In this document: in pieces, positions 24,812 to 32,362 of the stretch
How positions within the stretch are numbered: the stretch's first letter is position 1
Layout of the letters: the number at the start of each line of letters is the position of its first letter
NCBI RefSeq assembly: GCF_000341105.1
Contig: NZ_ANBB01000023.1
Location: 1-40,225, forward strand
Direction of reading: 5' to 3'
Source: Nocardiopsis potens DSM 45234
Lineage (GTDB): Bacteria > Actinomycetota > Actinomycetes > Streptosporangiales > Streptosporangiaceae
DNA length: 40,225 nucleotides
The notes under the pieces: model-generated
What the model was told of the DNA's origin: nothing
Database searches by the model: none
What the model saw: only the letters and a program-made list of their open reading frames with translations
Position numbers and translations under genes: made by a program

Positions 24812-25666
24812 ATGGCTCGCTGGACCATCGACCAGCCGACGACGCGGGTCCTGGACGGCATCGTCGCCCTTCGCGTCCGCATCATCGGCGGCCATGTGAA
24901 CATCCTGCCCACCGACGACCCGGTCTCCTTCGAGGTCTCCGACATCGTCGGGGAGCCGGTCCTCGCCAGCCAGCAGGCCGGCATCCTCACCATCACCTAC
25001 GAAGACCTCACCGGCAGCGGCTTCCTGGACCGGCTCAAGCCGGTGCAGCTCTCCGGCTACCGGGACGTCGGCCGGCGCTCCGCCACCATCGGCGTGCGCG
25101 TTCCGCGGGACTGCCCGGTGGAGGTCACCTCGGTCTCCGCGCCGGTCGTCGCCGCCGGGCTGACCGGCAAGGTCCAGCTCCGCACCGCCTCCGGCGACGT
25201 CACCGCCGACGACCTGGGCGGGGAGCTGGAGGTCAACACGGTCTCCGGCAACCTCTCCGCCCGCAACCTCCGCGGCGGCCTGTCCTTCAACAGCGTCAGC
25301 GGCCAGCTCGCCCTGGCCGGCGGGAGACTGGCGTCGTTCTCCGCCAAGACCGCCTCCGGCCAGCTCCTCGCCGACGTGGACCTCGCCGACTCGGCGCGGG
25401 TCCGGCTGGCCGGCATCTCCGGGGACGTCGCGCTGCGCCTGCCCTCGGACGCCTCGGCCACCGCGGAGCTCCGCTCCGCCACCGGCACCCTGGACTCCGA
25501 GTTCGGCCTCGACCGGCACGACCTTCCCGGCCGGAGCCGGATGAACGGCAAGATCGGCAGCGGGATCGACCCGGCCTCCATCGGCATCACCACCGTGTCG
25601 GGGGCGGTGTCGCTGCTGCGCCGCTCGTCCGACACCCCCGCCTCGCTTCCGGAGGGGAACTCATGA
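24812..25666 (+). CDS. DUF4097 family beta-strand repeat (adhesin-like) protein
   Basis: A 284 aa cytoplasmic protein made of repeated short beta strands. The repeats have the pattern (L/V)xxxxxSGxVxxxxLxG, for example TASGDVTADDLGGELEVNTV, then SGNLSARNLRGGL and SGQLALAGGRL. This is the right-handed beta-helix-like DUF4097 fold, also called putative adhesin. No signal peptide or anchor is seen, so surface display is unlikely. The ATG at 24812 follows GAAAGGG; a longer reading from 24779 runs back over the promoter. The stop overlaps the PadR start (ATGA). This pairing is frequent in actinomycetes, but its function is unknown. Confidence 0.85.
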   Translation: MARWTIDQPTTRVLDGIVALRVRIIGGHVNILPTDDPVSFEVSDIVGEPVLASQQAGILTITYEDLTGSGFLDRLKPVQLSGYRDVGRRSATIGVRVPRDCPVEVTSVSAPVVAAGLTGKVQLRTASGDVTADDLGGELEVNTVSGNLSARNLRGGLSFNSVSGQLALAGGRLASFSAKTASGQLLADVDLADSARVRLAGISGDVALRLPSDASATAELRSATGTLDSEFGLDRHDLPGRSRMNGKIGSGIDPASIGITTVSGAVSLLRRSSDTPASLPEGNS

Positions 25667-26781
25667 GCACCATCTTCGGCCACGGCCGGCTCCGGCTCTA
25701 CCTGCTCAAGCTCCTGGACGAGAGCCCCAAGCACGGCTACGAGATCATCAGCCTGCTGCGCGACCGGTTCATGGGGGTGTACTCGCCCTCGCCCGGGACC
25801 GTCTACCCGCGCCTGGCCCGCCTGGAGGAGGAGGGCCTGGTCACCCACGAGGAGGTGAACGGCCGCAAGGTCTACCGGCTCACCGACCTGGGCCGCGAGG
25901 AGCTGCACAACCGCAGCTCCGACCTGGACGACCTGGAGCGCGAGCTCACCGAGTCGGTGCGCGACATCGCCCGCGCGGTCAAGGAGGACGTCCGCGACAC
26001 CATCAGCTCGCTCCGCGAGGAGCTGAAGTTCGCCGCCGCCGGGAGCCGCCGCGCCCGCGGCGCCGAGCAGGAGCGCACCGGGGAGCGGAAGGAGCGGGAG
26101 GAAGAGGAGCAGGAGGAGCGGACCGCCTCCGGCGAGGAGCGGGAGCACGCGGGCGAGCACGCCGGCGAGCGCTGCGGGCCCCGCGGCCGCCGCGGCCCGC
26201 GCGGGTTCGGCGGCTGGTGGGAGAAGGACTGGGACCGCTTCGGCCGGTGGGGGGCCGGCTGGGGCGGCGCATGGGGCCGCTGGGAGCACGGCGAGCGCCC
26301 CGAGTTCGACCGGGCCCTGCACGACTTCACCGACCGGGTCCGCGACGTGGTCCGCGAGGCGGGCAACGTGGGCGAGTCCGCCGCCCGCGACCTGCGCCGG
26401 ATCCTGGACGAGACGATCGAGGTCATCCGGCGCGACGCGGCCGGCTGGGGCCCGGCCCCGGCCCCCGAGGAGAGCGGGGACCGAGGGGACGCCCCCGCCT
26501 CCGACCGGGACGGCGGGGAGGGTCCGGAGGGCGGGAGGTCCGAGGGGCCGGCCGAGGAGAAGGGCGGCCGCCCCGCCGACTCCGCGGGCCCGTCGGCGCA
26601 CGGCCCGTTCGCCCAGCCCCCGGCCGACTCCGACGCCGGCTCCGACCCCTGGTCCACCGCGATCCGCGAGGACCGGGAGGAACGGGCCCGCTCCGAAGAG
26701 CCGGAGGACCGCGGCCCCGACACGGCCGCCGCCCCGGAGAAGGACGAAAAGGAGAAGGGCGACGGCGGCACGCCGTCCTGA
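25663..26781 (+). CDS. PadR-family transcriptional regulator with long Glu/Trp-rich C-terminal extension
   Basis: A 372 aa protein, far longer than the 100-200 aa typical of PadR. Residues 1-85 are a classical PadR winged helix (GRLRLYLLKLLDESPKHGYE, SPSPGTVYPRLARLEEEGLV, GRKVYRLTDLGREEL). Then come a helical segment (about 86-130), a Glu/Arg-rich stretch (about 133-175), a Trp/Gly-rich patch at about 184-207 (FGGWWEKDWDRFGRWGAG), another helical part DRVRDVVREAGN to IRRDA (about 218-262), and a disordered acidic tail. The start overlaps the DUF4097 stop (ATGA). It probably represses this operon. The C-terminal part is not a ligand domain I know. Confidence 0.88.
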   Translation: MSTIFGHGRLRLYLLKLLDESPKHGYEIISLLRDRFMGVYSPSPGTVYPRLARLEEEGLVTHEEVNGRKVYRLTDLGREELHNRSSDLDDLERELTESVRDIARAVKEDVRDTISSLREELKFAAAGSRRARGAEQERTGERKEREEEEQEERTASGEEREHAGEHAGERCGPRGRRGPRGFGGWWEKDWDRFGRWGAGWGGAWGRWEHGERPEFDRALHDFTDRVRDVVREAGNVGESAARDLRRILDETIEVIRRDAAGWGPAPAPEESGDRGDAPASDRDGGEGPEGGRSEGPAEEKGGRPADSAGPSAHGPFAQPPADSDAGSDPWSTAIREDREERARSEEPEDRGPDTAAAPEKDEKEKGDGGTPS

Positions 26782-26806
26782 CCCGCTCTCCCGAGCCGTA
26801 TTCTGG

Positions 26807-26835
26807 CGATCGCCCCCTGCTCCAGGGGGCGATCG
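26807..26835 (+). terminator. Terminator of the DUF4097-PadR operon
   Basis: Perfect 13-bp stem CGATCGCCCCCTG/CAGGGGGCGATCG with a 3-base loop CTC, followed by TTTACTG, 25 bp after the PadR stop. Confidence 0.8.
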
Positions 26836-26877
26836 TTTACTGTGGCGTTGTCGTACTCGGCGGAGAGGAGCCGTTCG

Positions 26878-27081
26878 ATGTCCCGTACCGTCCATGTCCC
26901 CTATGACCTGGAACAAGACGAGGACGGCGTGTGGTGCGCCCATGCGCAGCTCCGCCCCGGCGTCGGCGCGCACGGCGATGGCCCGGACCCGGAATCCGCC
27001 GTCGCCGATCTCCGTGTCGCCCTGACCGCCTTGATCGAGGAGTTCGGTTTTCCCAACGAACTGACTCTCGAAGTCGCCTGA
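26878..27081 (+). CDS. hicB: HicB-like antitoxin
   Basis: A 67 aa protein with the partially degraded RNase-H-like fold of HicB: VHVPYDLEQDEDGVWCAHAQ, then PGVGAHGDGPDPESAVADLR and a final helix ALTALIEEFGFPNE. It would neutralise the HicA RNase encoded next. It lacks a C-terminal DNA-binding domain, so autoregulation may need another factor. The ATG at 26878 has a GGAGAGGAG ribosome site; an upstream in-frame ATG (26842) overlaps the preceding terminator region. The stop shares one base with the HicA start (TGATG). Here the antitoxin comes first, the reverse of the E. coli order. Confidence 0.82.
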   Translation: MSRTVHVPYDLEQDEDGVWCAHAQLRPGVGAHGDGPDPESAVADLRVALTALIEEFGFPNELTLEVA

Positions 27082-27296
27082 TGCCGCCTGTACCGAGCAT
27101 GCGTGGCGCCCTTGTGGTCAAGGCACTGCAGAAAAAGGGCTTCTTCGTGGCCCGGGTCAGCGGCAGCCACCACATCATGCGACACCCTGATGGACGGGGC
27201 ACCACTGTCCCGGTCCATTCCTCCAGGGATGTCAGCAAGGGAGTGCTCCGCGGCATCCTCACCGACACCGGTCTCTCGGTCGACGACCTGAAGTGA
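27081..27296 (+). CDS. hicA: HicA-type mRNA interferase toxin
   Basis: A 71 aa double-stranded-RNA-binding-fold protein. It has the HicA core: a first helix GALVVKALQKKGFFVARV, the catalytic GSHHIMRHPDG (histidines at 30-31), a VPVHSSRDVSKGVLRGIL strand-helix and the end TDTGLSVDDL. HicA cleaves mRNA or tmRNA independently of ribosomes. The catalytic His is present, so the toxin should be functional. The start overlaps the antitoxin stop by one base, coupling their translation. The codon usage (for example GGA, CCT, AAA) is less GC-rich than the neighbours, as with the VapBC-like pair at 1.6 kb. Confidence 0.88.
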   Translation: MPPVPSMRGALVVKALQKKGFFVARVSGSHHIMRHPDGRGTTVPVHSSRDVSKGVLRGILTDTGLSVDDLK

Positions 27297-27298
27297 TC

Positions 27299-27344
27299 AC
27301 ACGGCTGCGGCCCGGCTCGATACCGAGCCGGGCCGCAGCCGTGT
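27299..27344. terminator. Bidirectional terminator, 21-bp perfect stem
   Basis: Arms 27299-27319 and 27324-27344 are perfect complements over 21 bp with the loop ATAC. The hairpin lies between the hicA stop and the end of the convergent MDR gene and can terminate both transcripts. Confidence 0.88.
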
Positions 27345-27354
27345 TCCGCCCCCG

Positions 27355-28323
27355 TCAGACGGTGAAGACGATCTTGCCGAACTGCTCGCCGGCGAGCAGC
27401 GCGCGGAAGCCCTCCTCGGCGCGGGCCAGCGGGAGGACGCGGTCGATCTCCGGGCGCAGGCCGGTGCGGGCGCACATCTCGGCGAGCGCGGCCAGCTGGT
27501 CCCGGGTGCCCATGGTCGCGCCGATCACCCGCAGCTGCTGGAAGAAGACCCGGGTGAGCTCGGCCGGCGGGGCGTCGCCGCTGGTGGCGCCGCAGGTGAC
27601 GATGGCGCCGCCGGGGCGCAGCGAGCGGAGCGAGTGGGCCCAGGTGGCCTGGCCGACGGTGTCGAAGGCGGCGTGCACCTTCTCCGGCAGGCGCTCGCCG
27701 GTGGGCACCGCGGCGTACGCCCCCAGCTCCACCGCCCGGTCCCGCTTGGCCGCGCTGCGGCTGGTGGCGTAGACCCGGTGCCCGGCCTGGGCCGCCATCC
27801 GGATCAGCGCGCCGGCCACCCCGCCGCCCGCCCCCTGCACCAGCACCGACGAGCCGGGGCGCAGCCCCGCCTTGTCGAAGAGCATGTTGTAGGCGGTCAG
27901 CCAGGCGGTGGGCAGGCAGGCCGCCTCCTCGAAGGAGAGCTCCTTCGGCTTGGGCACCAGGTTGCGCCGGGGAACGGCGATCTTCTCCGCCAGGGTGCCG
28001 TCGTGGACCTCGGAGAGCAGCGAGCGGCGCGGGTCGCGGGTCTCGTCCCCGCCGCCGGCGTCCGGGTCGCCGATGACGCCGTGCACGATGACCTCGTCGC
28101 CCTCCTCGTCGACGCCGGCGCCGTCGCAGCCGAGCACCATGGGCAGCCGGTCGGCGGGCAGCCCGATGCCGCGCAGGCTCCACAGGTCGTGGTGGTTGAG
28201 GGCGGCGGCCTTGAGGTCGACGACCGCCCAGCCTTCGCGGGCCTTCGGGTCGGGCCGCTCCCCCGCCTGCAGGCCGGAGAGCGGGTCGTCGGGGTCGATG
28301 CCGATTGCCGAGATAGCGAACAT
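27355..28323 (-). CDS. MDR-family NAD(P)-dependent oxidoreductase (quinone-oxidoreductase-like)
   Basis: A 322 aa medium-chain dehydrogenase/reductase. The GroES-like N-domain (ALNHHDLWSLRGIGLPADRL, LGCDGAGVDEEGDEV) precedes the Rossmann domain with VLVQGAGGGVAGALIRMAAQ. The four-cysteine structural zinc loop of alcohol dehydrogenases is absent, which points to the zinc-free quinone-reductase branch, although automated labels often say zinc-binding dehydrogenase. The substrate is unknown. The gene is monocistronic and is separated from the HATPase gene upstream by 76 bp. Confidence 0.9.
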   Translation of the reverse strand: MFAISAIGIDPDDPLSGLQAGERPDPKAREGWAVVDLKAAALNHHDLWSLRGIGLPADRLPMVLGCDGAGVDEEGDEVIVHGVIGDPDAGGGDETRDPRRSLLSEVHDGTLAEKIAVPRRNLVPKPKELSFEEAACLPTAWLTAYNMLFDKAGLRPGSSVLVQGAGGGVAGALIRMAAQAGHRVYATSRSAAKRDRAVELGAYAAVPTGERLPEKVHAAFDTVGQATWAHSLRSLRPGGAIVTCGATSGDAPPAELTRVFFQQLRVIGATMGTRDQLAALAEMCARTGLRPEIDRVLPLARAEEGFRALLAGEQFGKIVFTV

Positions 28324-28399
28324 GCCCCGACCTTAGATCGTCGGTGTGCCCCGGCTCACCCCCGCCCCGCGCCCTGCGGCGCGGCGCGTCCGGGCGGGC

Positions 28400-28909
28400 T
28401 CAGTCCCGGGCGCCGCCGGGACTGAGGGTGAAGGCCACCACCCGGCCGCCCGGTACCGCCTCGGTGTCCCACTCGCTGGCGACCGCGTCGATGATGGCCA
28501 GGCCGCGGCCGCCCTCGGAGTCGGGCGAGAACCTCTTGACGGTGGGGTGGGCGCCCGGGTCCTCCCCGCGCGGGCCCTCGTCGTGCACGGCGACGGTGAG
28601 GTGGCCGGGGCTGTGGTGCACCTCCACTCCGAACCGCCCGCCCGCTTCCCCGCTGCGGGTGTGCCGGATCGCGTTCGAGGCGACCTCGCTGACCAGCAGC
28701 AGCGCGGTGTCCAGCATCTCGGGCGGGATGGCCGGGCACAGCCCCAGCGTGGAGCGGACGAACCGCCGGGCCTGGGCGACGTGGCTCTTCTCGCCGGGGA
28801 AGCCGCACCGGGCCATGACGACCGCCCCCGCACCGCGGGCCCTCGGCACATAGGGGAAGTCCCGGGCCTGCAGCTCCTGCGCCGACCGTCCGGAGAGTGT
28901 CGCGCTCAT
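28400..28909 (-). CDS. RsbW-like HATPase (anti-sigma-type ATP-binding protein)
   Basis: A 169 aa single-domain GHKL ATPase. N-box LLVSEVASNAIRHT (Asn present), G1-like VAVHDEGPRG and G2 GGRGLAIIDAVASEW are visible, so it can probably bind ATP. Such proteins in actinomycetes sit beside XRE-DUF5753 and DUF397 genes, as here: it is divergent from that pair across a 600-bp region. The arrangement resembles the whiJ/abaA-type regulatory loci that affect development in Streptomyces. Whether it binds a sigma or anti-sigma factor is unknown. Its ATG has a G-rich ribosome site. Confidence 0.85.
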   Translation of the reverse strand: MSATLSGRSAQELQARDFPYVPRARGAGAVVMARCGFPGEKSHVAQARRFVRSTLGLCPAIPPEMLDTALLLVSEVASNAIRHTRSGEAGGRFGVEVHHSPGHLTVAVHDEGPRGEDPGAHPTVKRFSPDSEGGRGLAIIDAVASEWDTEAVPGGRVVAFTLSPGGARD

Positions 28910-29509
28910 GGTCCCCCCTCAGCGTGTCGGCCGACTCGGACCCCGGGTCCGCCCTCCGCGCACCGCCCCGCGCCGCTCTCCGCGGCGTGCGTCCCATCTT
29001 CCACAGCGCCGACCACGCGTGCAATTGCTTCGCAGAATTCTCCTTACCCGCTTTACGCCCACCTGATGTCGATTGGTGTCGCCTCTGTCGCGGATGGCGG
29101 GGATTCCTCCCGGTCTTTCGCCACCGGGGCCGGTACCGCACGTCCGCGATGACGGCGGGAACCGGTCGATCCCGACGGAGGCGCGCCCGCACCGAGCGGC
29201 TTTGCGCGGCTCTGCACTCCGGCACCGGCACGGACGCCCTGCCCGCACGCACCCGAACGGCCGGGCGCGCGCTGGACACCCGCTCCCGGTGGAGGCGGCG
29301 GGCGCGGCGGAGCCGCCCCTCCGCCTCCTGCCGCCTGATCGCGGACGAGCGCCGAATACGGATATTCGGCTGCACACTTACCGCCGGCGGACGCTTGGGG
29401 TCCGGCTCCGATTCGCCCCCCATCCTGAAGGCCGGGGCATTTCCGGACCAAGACCTGTAGCCTTCTCCCGTTCTCCATTCGGCCTCTTCCCTCACTCCAG
29501 GAGGTCCCG
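28910..29509. other. 600-bp divergent intergenic region with a 20-bp palindrome
   Basis: No credible gene: open frames here are Arg-rich and lack ribosome sites. The stretch 29020-29080 is relatively AT-rich (CAATTGCTTCGCAGAATTC) and probably holds the leftward promoter. The notable element is the palindrome at 29351-29370, GCCGAATA-CGGA-TATTCGGC, about 140 bp before the XRE gene. A TAGCCT hexamer near 29458 is a possible -10 for the rightward gene, whose ribosome site is AGGAGGT. Confidence 0.6.
29351..29370. promoter_or_regulatory. Candidate operator for the XRE regulator
   Basis: GCCGAATACGGATATTCGGC is an inverted repeat with perfect 8-bp arms and a 4-base centre, locally AT-rich in a GC-rich region, between the divergent HATPase and XRE genes. 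This is a natural position for autoregulation by the HTH protein. Binding is inferred. Confidence 0.5.
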
Positions 29510-30394
29510 ATGCCCCCGGCCAACAACCCGACGGCGCGCAGGCGGCGACTGGGCGTTGAATTGCGAAGGTTGCGGGAGAAAGCCGGAATGACCGGAGAGG
29601 AGGCGGCCGAGTGCATGGCGTGGTCCGGGAGCAAGCTCTCCCGGATCGAGCGCGGGCAGGTCGCCACCAACTCCGACGACGTCCGCGACCTGCTGGAGCT
29701 GTACGAGGTCGGCGACGAGACACTGCGCACCACGCTGGTGACCCTGGCCCGCGAATCGCGGCGGCGGGGGTGGTGGCACGTCTACGGCGACGTGATGCCC
29801 GAGCGCTTCGAGGTCTACCTCGGCCTGGAACCCGAGGCCGAGGTCCTCCGCTTCTACCAGGCGCAGATCGTCCCCGGGCTGTTCCAGACCGAGGACTACG
29901 CCCGGGCCCTGCTGGAGGCCCACCCGGCCGCGGTCGCCCCCGACGAGATCGAGCGGCGGGTGGAGCTGCGGATCCGGCGCCGGGAGCTGCTCTTCAGCGA
30001 GCAGACCCCGCACGTGTGGGTGGTGCTGGACGAGGCGGTGCTGCACCGGCCGGTGGGAGGGCCGGCGGTGATGGCCGAGCAGATCGGACATCTGCTGGAA
30101 GCCGGTCAGAGGACGCAGGTGACCATACAGATCGCACCTTTCGGAGTCGGGGCGCATTCCGGACTCGACGGGTCATTCGACATCCTCGAGTTCCCCGAGT
30201 CGGACGTCCATGCCCCCAAACTCGTCCATTTGGAGAACCTGACCAGCAGCCTCTATATAGAAAAGGCCAAGGAGGTGCGCTTCTACACGGTGGCCTTCGA
30301 ACACCTGCGCACCGCCGCCCTGCACCCGGATAAGACCCGCGAGGTCCTCGCCGACCTCCGGCAGCGCATGCGGAAGCAGGCACAGGATGAATGA
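29510..30394 (+). CDS. XRE-type HTH regulator with DUF5753 domain (WhiJ-like)
   Basis: A 294 aa protein. The N-terminal helix-turn-helix is at residues about 12-70 (LGVELRRLREKAGMTGEEAA, AWSGSKLSRIERGQV). The DUF5753 domain (about 95-280) has FYQAQIVPGLFQTEDYARAL, RRELLFSEQTPHVWVVLDEA and APFGVGAHSGLDGSFDILEF. This is the architecture of the Scr1/WhiJ-like regulators, which pair with small DUF397 proteins. The ATG has a perfect AGGAGGT site. The middle-to-late part (about 30096-30270) uses rare AT-ending codons such as ATA and TAT, unlike the neighbours. It overlaps or abuts the DUF397 gene. Confidence 0.9.
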   Translation: MPPANNPTARRRRLGVELRRLREKAGMTGEEAAECMAWSGSKLSRIERGQVATNSDDVRDLLELYEVGDETLRTTLVTLARESRRRGWWHVYGDVMPERFEVYLGLEPEAEVLRFYQAQIVPGLFQTEDYARALLEAHPAAVAPDEIERRVELRIRRRELLFSEQTPHVWVVLDEAVLHRPVGGPAVMAEQIGHLLEAGQRTQVTIQIAPFGVGAHSGLDGSFDILEFPESDVHAPKLVHLENLTSSLYIEKAKEVRFYTVAFEHLRTAALHPDKTREVLADLRQRMRKQAQDE

Positions 30395-30414
30395 TGAGAA
30401 AGAGGAGGCGCGGC

Positions 30415-30642
30415 ATGTCCGCGATCGATTCAGAGCACCCCCGGGGCGCCCGCGGCGCCCTCGCGCCGGAATGGCGCACCAGTTCCTACAGCGGAACGGG
30501 CGGCGGGCAGTGCGTCGAGGTGGCCGATCTCCCGGCGGCCACCCTGGTGCGCGACTCGCTGACCCCGGACGGGGCGGTCCTCGCCTTCGGGCGCGGGGCG
30601 TGGGCGGCCTTCGTGGCGGCCGGCGCGAAGGGGCGCCTGTAG
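30415..30642 (+). CDS. DUF397 small regulatory protein (BldB-like)
   Basis: A 75 aa protein with the DUF397 pattern EWRTSSYSGTGGGQCVEVAD, then VRDSLTPDGAVLAFGRGAW and AAFVAAG. Such proteins, including BldB, act with the WhiJ-like XRE regulator encoded just upstream, probably as a partner or antagonist. I prefer the ATG at 30415, which has AGAGGAGG six bases upstream. An ATG at 30391 overlapping the XRE stop would add eight basic residues and cannot be ruled out. Confidence 0.85.
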   Translation: MSAIDSEHPRGARGALAPEWRTSSYSGTGGGQCVEVADLPAATLVRDSLTPDGAVLAFGRGAWAAFVAAGAKGRL

Positions 30643-30715
30643 CGCCCCGGGCCTGACCTGCGGACCTGCGCGGGCGACACGCACCCGCGCACCGCGGCGG
30701 GCGGCCCCGGAAACG

Positions 30716-30751
30716 GCGGATCCGGAGCGGTACACCCCGCTCCGGATCCGC
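30716..30751. terminator. Bidirectional terminator between DUF397 and malic enzyme genes
   Basis: GCGGATCCGGAGCGG (30716-30730) and its exact complement (30737-30751) form a 15-bp stem with the loop TACACC between two convergent genes. Confidence 0.85.
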
Positions 30752-30794
30752 TACGCACCATCACCGGTCGACTACCCGCCGGTATCGACCCAGG

Positions 30795-31988
30795 CTAGGA
30801 CAGCCGGGCCACCCCGTCCTCGCGGGCCTGGGCGGCGACCGCGGCCGAGACCGCGGGGACCACCCGCTCGTCGAAGGTGCTCGGGATGACGTAGTCCGCG
30901 GCGAGGTCGTCGCCGACCAGGTCGGCCAGGGCGTTGGCCGCGGCCAGCTTCATGTTCTCGGTGATGTCGGTGGCGCGCACGTCCAGCGCGCCGCGGAACA
31001 CCCCCGGGAAGGCCAGCACGTTGTTGATCTGGTTGGGGAAGTCGCTCCGGCCGGTGGCCACGACGCTCGCGTACTTGTGCGCGACGTCGGGGTGGACCTC
31101 CGGGTTGGGGTTGGCCATCGCGAAGATGATCGCGTCGGAGGCCATCGTGGCGACCACGGACTCGGGGACCTCGCCGGCGGACAGGCCGATGAAGACGTCG
31201 GCCCCCTCCAGCGCGGCCTCGATCGACCCCTGCAGGCCGGCCTTGTTGCTGATCTCGGCGAGCTCGGCCTTGACCGGGTTGAGCCCCTCGCGGCCGGAGT
31301 AGATGATCCCCTTGCTGTCGGCGACGGCGATGTCGCCGATGCCGCCGTCGATCAGCATCTTGGTGACGGCCACCCCGGCGGCGCCGGCGCCGGAGACGAC
31401 CGCGCGCAGGTCGCCGAGGGTGCGGCCGGTGAGCCGGGCGGCGTTGCGCAGCGCGGCGACCGTGACGATCGCGGTGCCGTGCTGGTCGTCGTGGAAGACC
31501 GGGATGTCCAGCAGCTCGCGCAGCCGGGACTCGATCTCGAAGCAGCGGGGGGCGGAGATGTCCTCCAGGTTGACGCCGCCGAAGGAGGGCGCCATCCGGG
31601 CCACGGTCTCGACGATCTCATCGGTGTCGTTGCAGGTGAGCGCGATCGGGACCGAGTCGACGCCGCCGAACTGCTTGAACAGCAGCGCCTTGCCCTCCAT
31701 CACCGGCAGCGAGGCCTCCGGGCCGATGTCGCCCAGCCCCAGCACCGCCGAGCCGTCGGTGACGACCGCGACCACGTTGCTCTTCCAGGTGTAGGTGTCG
31801 ACCAGCTCGGACGTCTCGGCGATGGCGCTGCACACCCGGGCGACGCCGGGGGTGTAGGCGAGGGAGAGGCCGGCGTGGTCGGTCACGTCGACCGAGGAGC
31901 GGACCTCCAGCTTGCCGCCCCGGTGCAGGGCGAACGCCGGATCGTCGTCGAGTTCGGAATGCCGCTCGCGCGGCGCATCGGTGGTCAA
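30795..31988 (-). CDS. NAD(P)-dependent malic enzyme
   Basis: Oxidatively decarboxylates malate to pyruvate, linking the TCA cycle to pyruvate and reducing power. The 397 aa protein matches the short bacterial malic enzymes: AYTPGVARVC (catalytic Tyr), EGKALLFKQFGG (Lys), metal-binding NLEDISAPRCFEIE and FHDDQHGTA, and the Rossmann motif VVSGAGAAGVAVTKML. Cofactor preference cannot be read safely. There is no phosphotransacetylase domain. The start appears to be TTG at 31988 with GAGGGG about 10 nt upstream; the nearby ATG codons are in other frames. The gene is monocistronic. Confidence 0.94.
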   Translation of the reverse strand: MTTDAPRERHSELDDDPAFALHRGGKLEVRSSVDVTDHAGLSLAYTPGVARVCSAIAETSELVDTYTWKSNVVAVVTDGSAVLGLGDIGPEASLPVMEGKALLFKQFGGVDSVPIALTCNDTDEIVETVARMAPSFGGVNLEDISAPRCFEIESRLRELLDIPVFHDDQHGTAIVTVAALRNAARLTGRTLGDLRAVVSGAGAAGVAVTKMLIDGGIGDIAVADSKGIIYSGREGLNPVKAELAEISNKAGLQGSIEAALEGADVFIGLSAGEVPESVVATMASDAIIFAMANPNPEVHPDVAHKYASVVATGRSDFPNQINNVLAFPGVFRGALDVRATDITENMKLAAANALADLVGDDLAADYVIPSTFDERVVPAVSAAVAAQAREDGVARLS

Positions 31989-32362
31989 CTTTCAAACCCC
32001 TCATCATTCAGACCCGCGGCGTCGGCCATGACGTCGGCGGTTGCGGTGAGCACTGGGCAGCGCGCGAAGGCGTCGGGTGCTAGGGGGAGGGCTCCGCCGG
32101 CCGGTCGGCCATGACCGGTGGTCCGGAGAGCCCGCCTTCGCCCGGTCCGTATGCGAACCAGGCGCTGCCGCTTCCACGGGGGTGGCCCGTTATCCAATCA
32201 TCTCACAACGGTGACCGGACCAACATGACGGGTAGGAACGATGGTATGCCCGAACGGCCAGGAAATATCGTCTGATCAGCCAATTCGTCGCGTTTTCCGT
32301 GGCCGGTCGGCGCTGCGGCAGCGCCGGACGCCCGGTCCGGCCGGACCTGAATGGAGACCCCT
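31989..32362. other. 374-bp divergent promoter region with two hairpins before the ABC operon
   Basis: No gene is recognised. The part 32180-32300 is relatively AT-rich (TTATCCAATCATCTCACAAC and GGAAATATCGTCTGATCAGC) and should contain the promoters. Next to the rightward start lie CGGCGCTGC-G-GCAGCGCCG (32308-32326) and a perfect 14-bp palindrome GGTCCGGCCGGACC (32334-32347), the latter ending six bases before the GGAG ribosome site at 32353. Confidence 0.6.

Noticed and set aside
28919-29377. A 152-residue - strand open frame in the divergent region before the XRE gene
   Set aside because: Arg/Cys/Gly-rich, no ribosome site, and it covers the likely promoters of two real genes.
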